DNA of 15,645 nt from Sulfurimonas sp. (GTDB lineage: Bacteria > Campylobacterota > Campylobacteria > Campylobacterales > Sulfurimonadaceae): the NCBI GenBank assembly GCA_030673275.1, contig DAOVJL010000005.1:1-15645 (forward strand), given 5' to 3'. Below, in pieces: positions 14,372 to 15,645 of this stretch (within the stretch, counting starts at the first letter, position 1; each line of letters starts with the position of its first letter). Both the position numbers and the translations under genes were made by a program. Under the pieces are notes generated by a model. It was not told the DNA's origin. It searched no databases and saw only the letters and a list, made by a program, of their open reading frames with translations.

Positions 14372-14866
14372 CTATTGAAAATCTTTTTTTGCTATTTCCA
14401 TCGCTTTAAAAAAATTCATAATTTTACCACCGTTATCGGCTTGAAACTTTTTTGCATCTTCTTCTTTTGAAAAAGCATATTTACTAATTTGTGTCATTGT
14501 TCCTTTTTTATTGCTGCCAACTACATAATGAGCTGCTCTTATGTCTATAAATTTTAAAGAGCTCGCATCTACAACTTTAGGGTCATCTAAACTTCTACCC
14601 TCTGCTAAATGATCTATTAAACAGTGAATAGAACAATATTGATACACTTTATTATCAATAGTTGCACTATGACTTGTCTTATAAAATTTTATTAAGTTCA
14701 TTCCACATCTAGTACAAGATGTTTTCTCACTTCCATCCTGTACTAAAATAGCACTCTCCTCACTTACACTCTGAAACATAGCAGTTTTAACAGTAGGATT
14801 TTTTTCAGGACCACATCCCATGAATAATAGTGCAATTACAAATATAATTAATATTTTAAACATCAT
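14372..14866 (-). CDS. NosL-family lipoprotein
   Basis: A 164-residue lipoprotein. AAAAGG precedes two adjacent ATGs; spacing favours the second (14863), which drops one residue. The lipobox LFMGC puts lipidated Cys18 at the mature start, so the protein is anchored in the envelope. Cys51-x2-Cys54 in CTRCGM, with Met56, and Cys78-x3-Cys82 in YCSIHC match the NosL pattern. In denitrifiers NosL binds Cu(I) and helps load nitrous-oxide reductase. A FIDIRAAHYVVG segment (106-117) and a C-terminal AFSKEEDAKKF helix with GG are also typical. It stands alone here, outside any nos cluster visible in the window, and is divergent from a thioredoxin-fold gene, so it may be a paralog for another copper protein. 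Function beyond copper binding is inference. Confidence 0.88.
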   Translation of the reverse strand: MMFKILIIFVIALLFMGCGPEKNPTVKTAMFQSVSEESAILVQDGSEKTSCTRCGMNLIKFYKTSHSATIDNKVYQYCSIHCLIDHLAEGRSLDDPKVVDASSLKFIDIRAAHYVVGSNKKGTMTQISKYAFSKEEDAKKFQADNGGKIMNFFKAMEIAKKDFQ

Positions 14867-14882
14867 AAGCCTTTTATTTTAT

Positions 14883-14888
14883 AGTATA
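14883..14888 (-). promoter_or_regulatory. Candidate -10 box for the NosL gene
   Basis: Read leftward this is TATACT, placed 16-22 bases before the ATG pair and upstream of AAAAGG. The implied leader is short, around 10-13 nt. The assignment is tentative in this AT-rich 74-base divergent region. Confidence 0.3.
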
Positions 14889-14911
14889 TTAGCAATAAAT
14901 TATTACTAAAG

Positions 14912-14920
14912 TGTTAAAAT
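14912..14920 (+). promoter_or_regulatory. Extended -10 (TGtTAAAAT) for the thioredoxin-fold gene
   Basis: TG-T-TAAAAT lies 20 bases before the ATG at 14941, giving a leader of about 14 nt with a weak GGA ribosome binding site. It matches the element ahead of the gene at 8540. Confidence 0.4.
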
Positions 14921-14940
14921 AAATAAAACATTGGACATAT

Positions 14941-15441
14941 ATGAAAAATAAAATAAAAAAATATTTAAAAGAGTTTGTTCTTTTTATTATTGTTATGACT
15001 ATCTTTGCAAATGCTCTAAGCTTATATAGGAGCTTAGAACTAAACAAAGAACCTTTTAGTATATCTTCCATAACTACGCTTGGTGACAAAAAATATACCT
15101 TACCAATAGATAGACCTATATTGGTTCATTTTTGGGCTACGTGGTGCCCTACATGTAAAGCTGAAGCAGAGAATATTCAAACGATATCAGAAAAATTCGA
15201 AGTAATTACAATTGCACTTAAATCTGGAAGTGATAAAGAGATACAGGAGTATCTAAAAAATCGTAATTTAAACTTCAAAGTTGTTAATGATAAAGATGGC
15301 TATTTAACAAATAAATTTGATATTTCTGTATTTCCAACTACCATTATATATGATAAAAACAGAGAGGTTATCTTTAGTGAGGTTGGATATACAAGTACTT
15401 GGGGATTATGGTTGAGAATGTGGTATGCTAGCCTCTTATGA
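14941..15441 (+). CDS. Membrane-anchored ScsD/TlpA-type thiol-disulfide protein
   Basis: A 166-residue protein with a basic start (MKNKIKKYLK), one hydrophobic anchor (residues 11-28, with no clear cleavage site) and a periplasmic thioredoxin-like domain. The active site is WATWCPTC (Cys69, Cys72), and the cis-proline is P132 in VFPTT. The C-terminal STWGLWLRMWYAS tail is a hallmark of ScsD-like 'protein disulfide oxidoreductase' members rather than of cytochrome-c-maturation CcmG. Such proteins pass electrons to, or oxidise, periplasmic cysteines, sometimes linked to copper tolerance. Its divergent neighbour is a NosL-type lipoprotein with two cysteine pairs, a reasonable substrate, though this is inference. 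The stop codon lies inside a small GCCTC/GAGGC hairpin. Confidence 0.9.
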   Translation: MKNKIKKYLKEFVLFIIVMTIFANALSLYRSLELNKEPFSISSITTLGDKKYTLPIDRPILVHFWATWCPTCKAEAENIQTISEKFEVITIALKSGSDKEIQEYLKNRNLNFKVVNDKDGYLTNKFDISVFPTTIIYDKNREVIFSEVGYTSTWGLWLRMWYASLL

Positions 15442-15444
15442 GGC
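15431..15444 (+). terminator. Small hairpin overlapping the thioredoxin-fold gene stop
   Basis: GCCTC at 15431-15435 pairs with GAGGC at 15440-15444 with loop TTAT; the TGA stop (15439-15441) sits within it. No T-run follows, so a terminator role is weak; it may protect the mRNA end. Confidence 0.3.
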
Positions 15445-15520
15445 AGAATATTAAATTAGAAATATATCATACATTCAAAAAAACAAAATATACATTTACA
15501 GGATATAAAATTTAAAGAGT
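15442..15520. other. AT-rich spacer before repeat copy B
   Basis: This 79-base stretch carries no open frame or clear promoter. It separates the thioredoxin-fold gene from the structured repeat. Confidence 0.4.
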
Positions 15521-15617
15521 GGTGTAGTTTCAAGGCGCTTAGTAAGGAAGCGCACTTATTTATAGTGCGTGACGAGCGTAGCAACGCAGAAGATGCGTCG
15601 CTATCTGAATTTTAACT
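15521..15617 (+). repeat. Structured intergenic repeat, copy B
   Basis: A GC-rich island related to the element at 451-541. Possible stems are GCGCTT 15535-15540 with AAGCGC 15548-15553; CGCACT 15551-15556 with AGTGCG 15564-15569; an outer CGCT 15536-15539 with AGCG 15575-15578; and ACGCA 15584-15588 with TGCGT 15594-15598 (loop GAAGA). The last can be extended by AGCG/CGCT across a bulge. The first two share bases and exclude each other. It follows a rightward gene, as copy A does, in the same orientation. The remaining 28 bases to the window end are AT-rich and hold nothing recognisable. Confidence 0.6.
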
Positions 15618-15645
15618 TATTAGTTTACTTATTAATTTTAACAGC

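Noticed and set aside
1-15645. CRISPR array, IS element, prophage, tRNA or rRNA genes
   Set aside because: I found no regularly spaced direct repeats, transposase or integrase motifs, or tRNA-like cloverleaf with the conserved T-arm; nothing supports these.

Overview
The window reads as a chromosomal stretch from a low-GC Campylobacterota bacterium, most like Sulfurimonas or a close relative. This is inferred from gene content, not from a search. The clues are a PEB4/HP0175-like periplasmic parvulin, a FapA-family (DUF342) protein, a NosL lipoprotein, a NIT-type hybrid sensor kinase, CmoA, AT-rich intergenic DNA with TATAAT-type -10 boxes but no clear -35 boxes, and short tightly packed transcription units.

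Layout. Positions 1-402 hold the 3' part of a nitroreductase. It converges, across a small structured repeat, on a leftward pair: a periplasmic parvulin followed by a PLP-dependent ACC deaminase/D-cysteine desulfhydrase-like enzyme. A divergent promoter region (2225-2310) with a perfect 10-bp inverted repeat separates that pair from rightward nth (endonuclease III) and a small lipoprotein. Leftward cmoA (tRNA wobble uridine modification) diverges from a 976-residue membrane hybrid histidine kinase, which is followed by a coupled small membrane protein. These converge, with a 1-nt gap, on leftward class II fructose-bisphosphate aldolase. Rightward from 8540 come a coiled-coil protein and an overlapping FapA-family gene. 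An AT-rich gap of about 210 bp leads to a two-gene unit (small HTH protein plus small basic protein), an HU-type nucleoid protein, a secreted cyclophilin and a PiT phosphate transporter. A bidirectional hairpin separates the transporter from leftward NosL-like lipoprotein. Divergent from that is a membrane-anchored ScsD/TlpA-type thioredoxin-fold protein. A second copy of the structured repeat follows near the right edge.

How it fits together. Most genes are housekeeping or envelope functions: protein folding in the periplasm (two PPIases of different folds, one thiol-disulfide protein, one copper-type lipoprotein), DNA repair and packaging (Nth, HU), tRNA modification, central carbon flow and phosphate uptake. 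There is no IS element, CRISPR array, prophage gene, rRNA or tRNA that I can see, and no gene-free stretch longer than 300 bases. The most interesting signals are small. There are two diverged copies of an intergenic element whose stems are kept by paired changes. Two genes have a perfect TATAAT 6-7 bases before the ATG, suggesting leaderless mRNAs. The nth/parvulin promoter region holds a symmetrical inverted repeat. The sensor kinase carries an apparently degenerate receiver before its intact one. I did not find convincing evidence for a wholly new multi-gene system.
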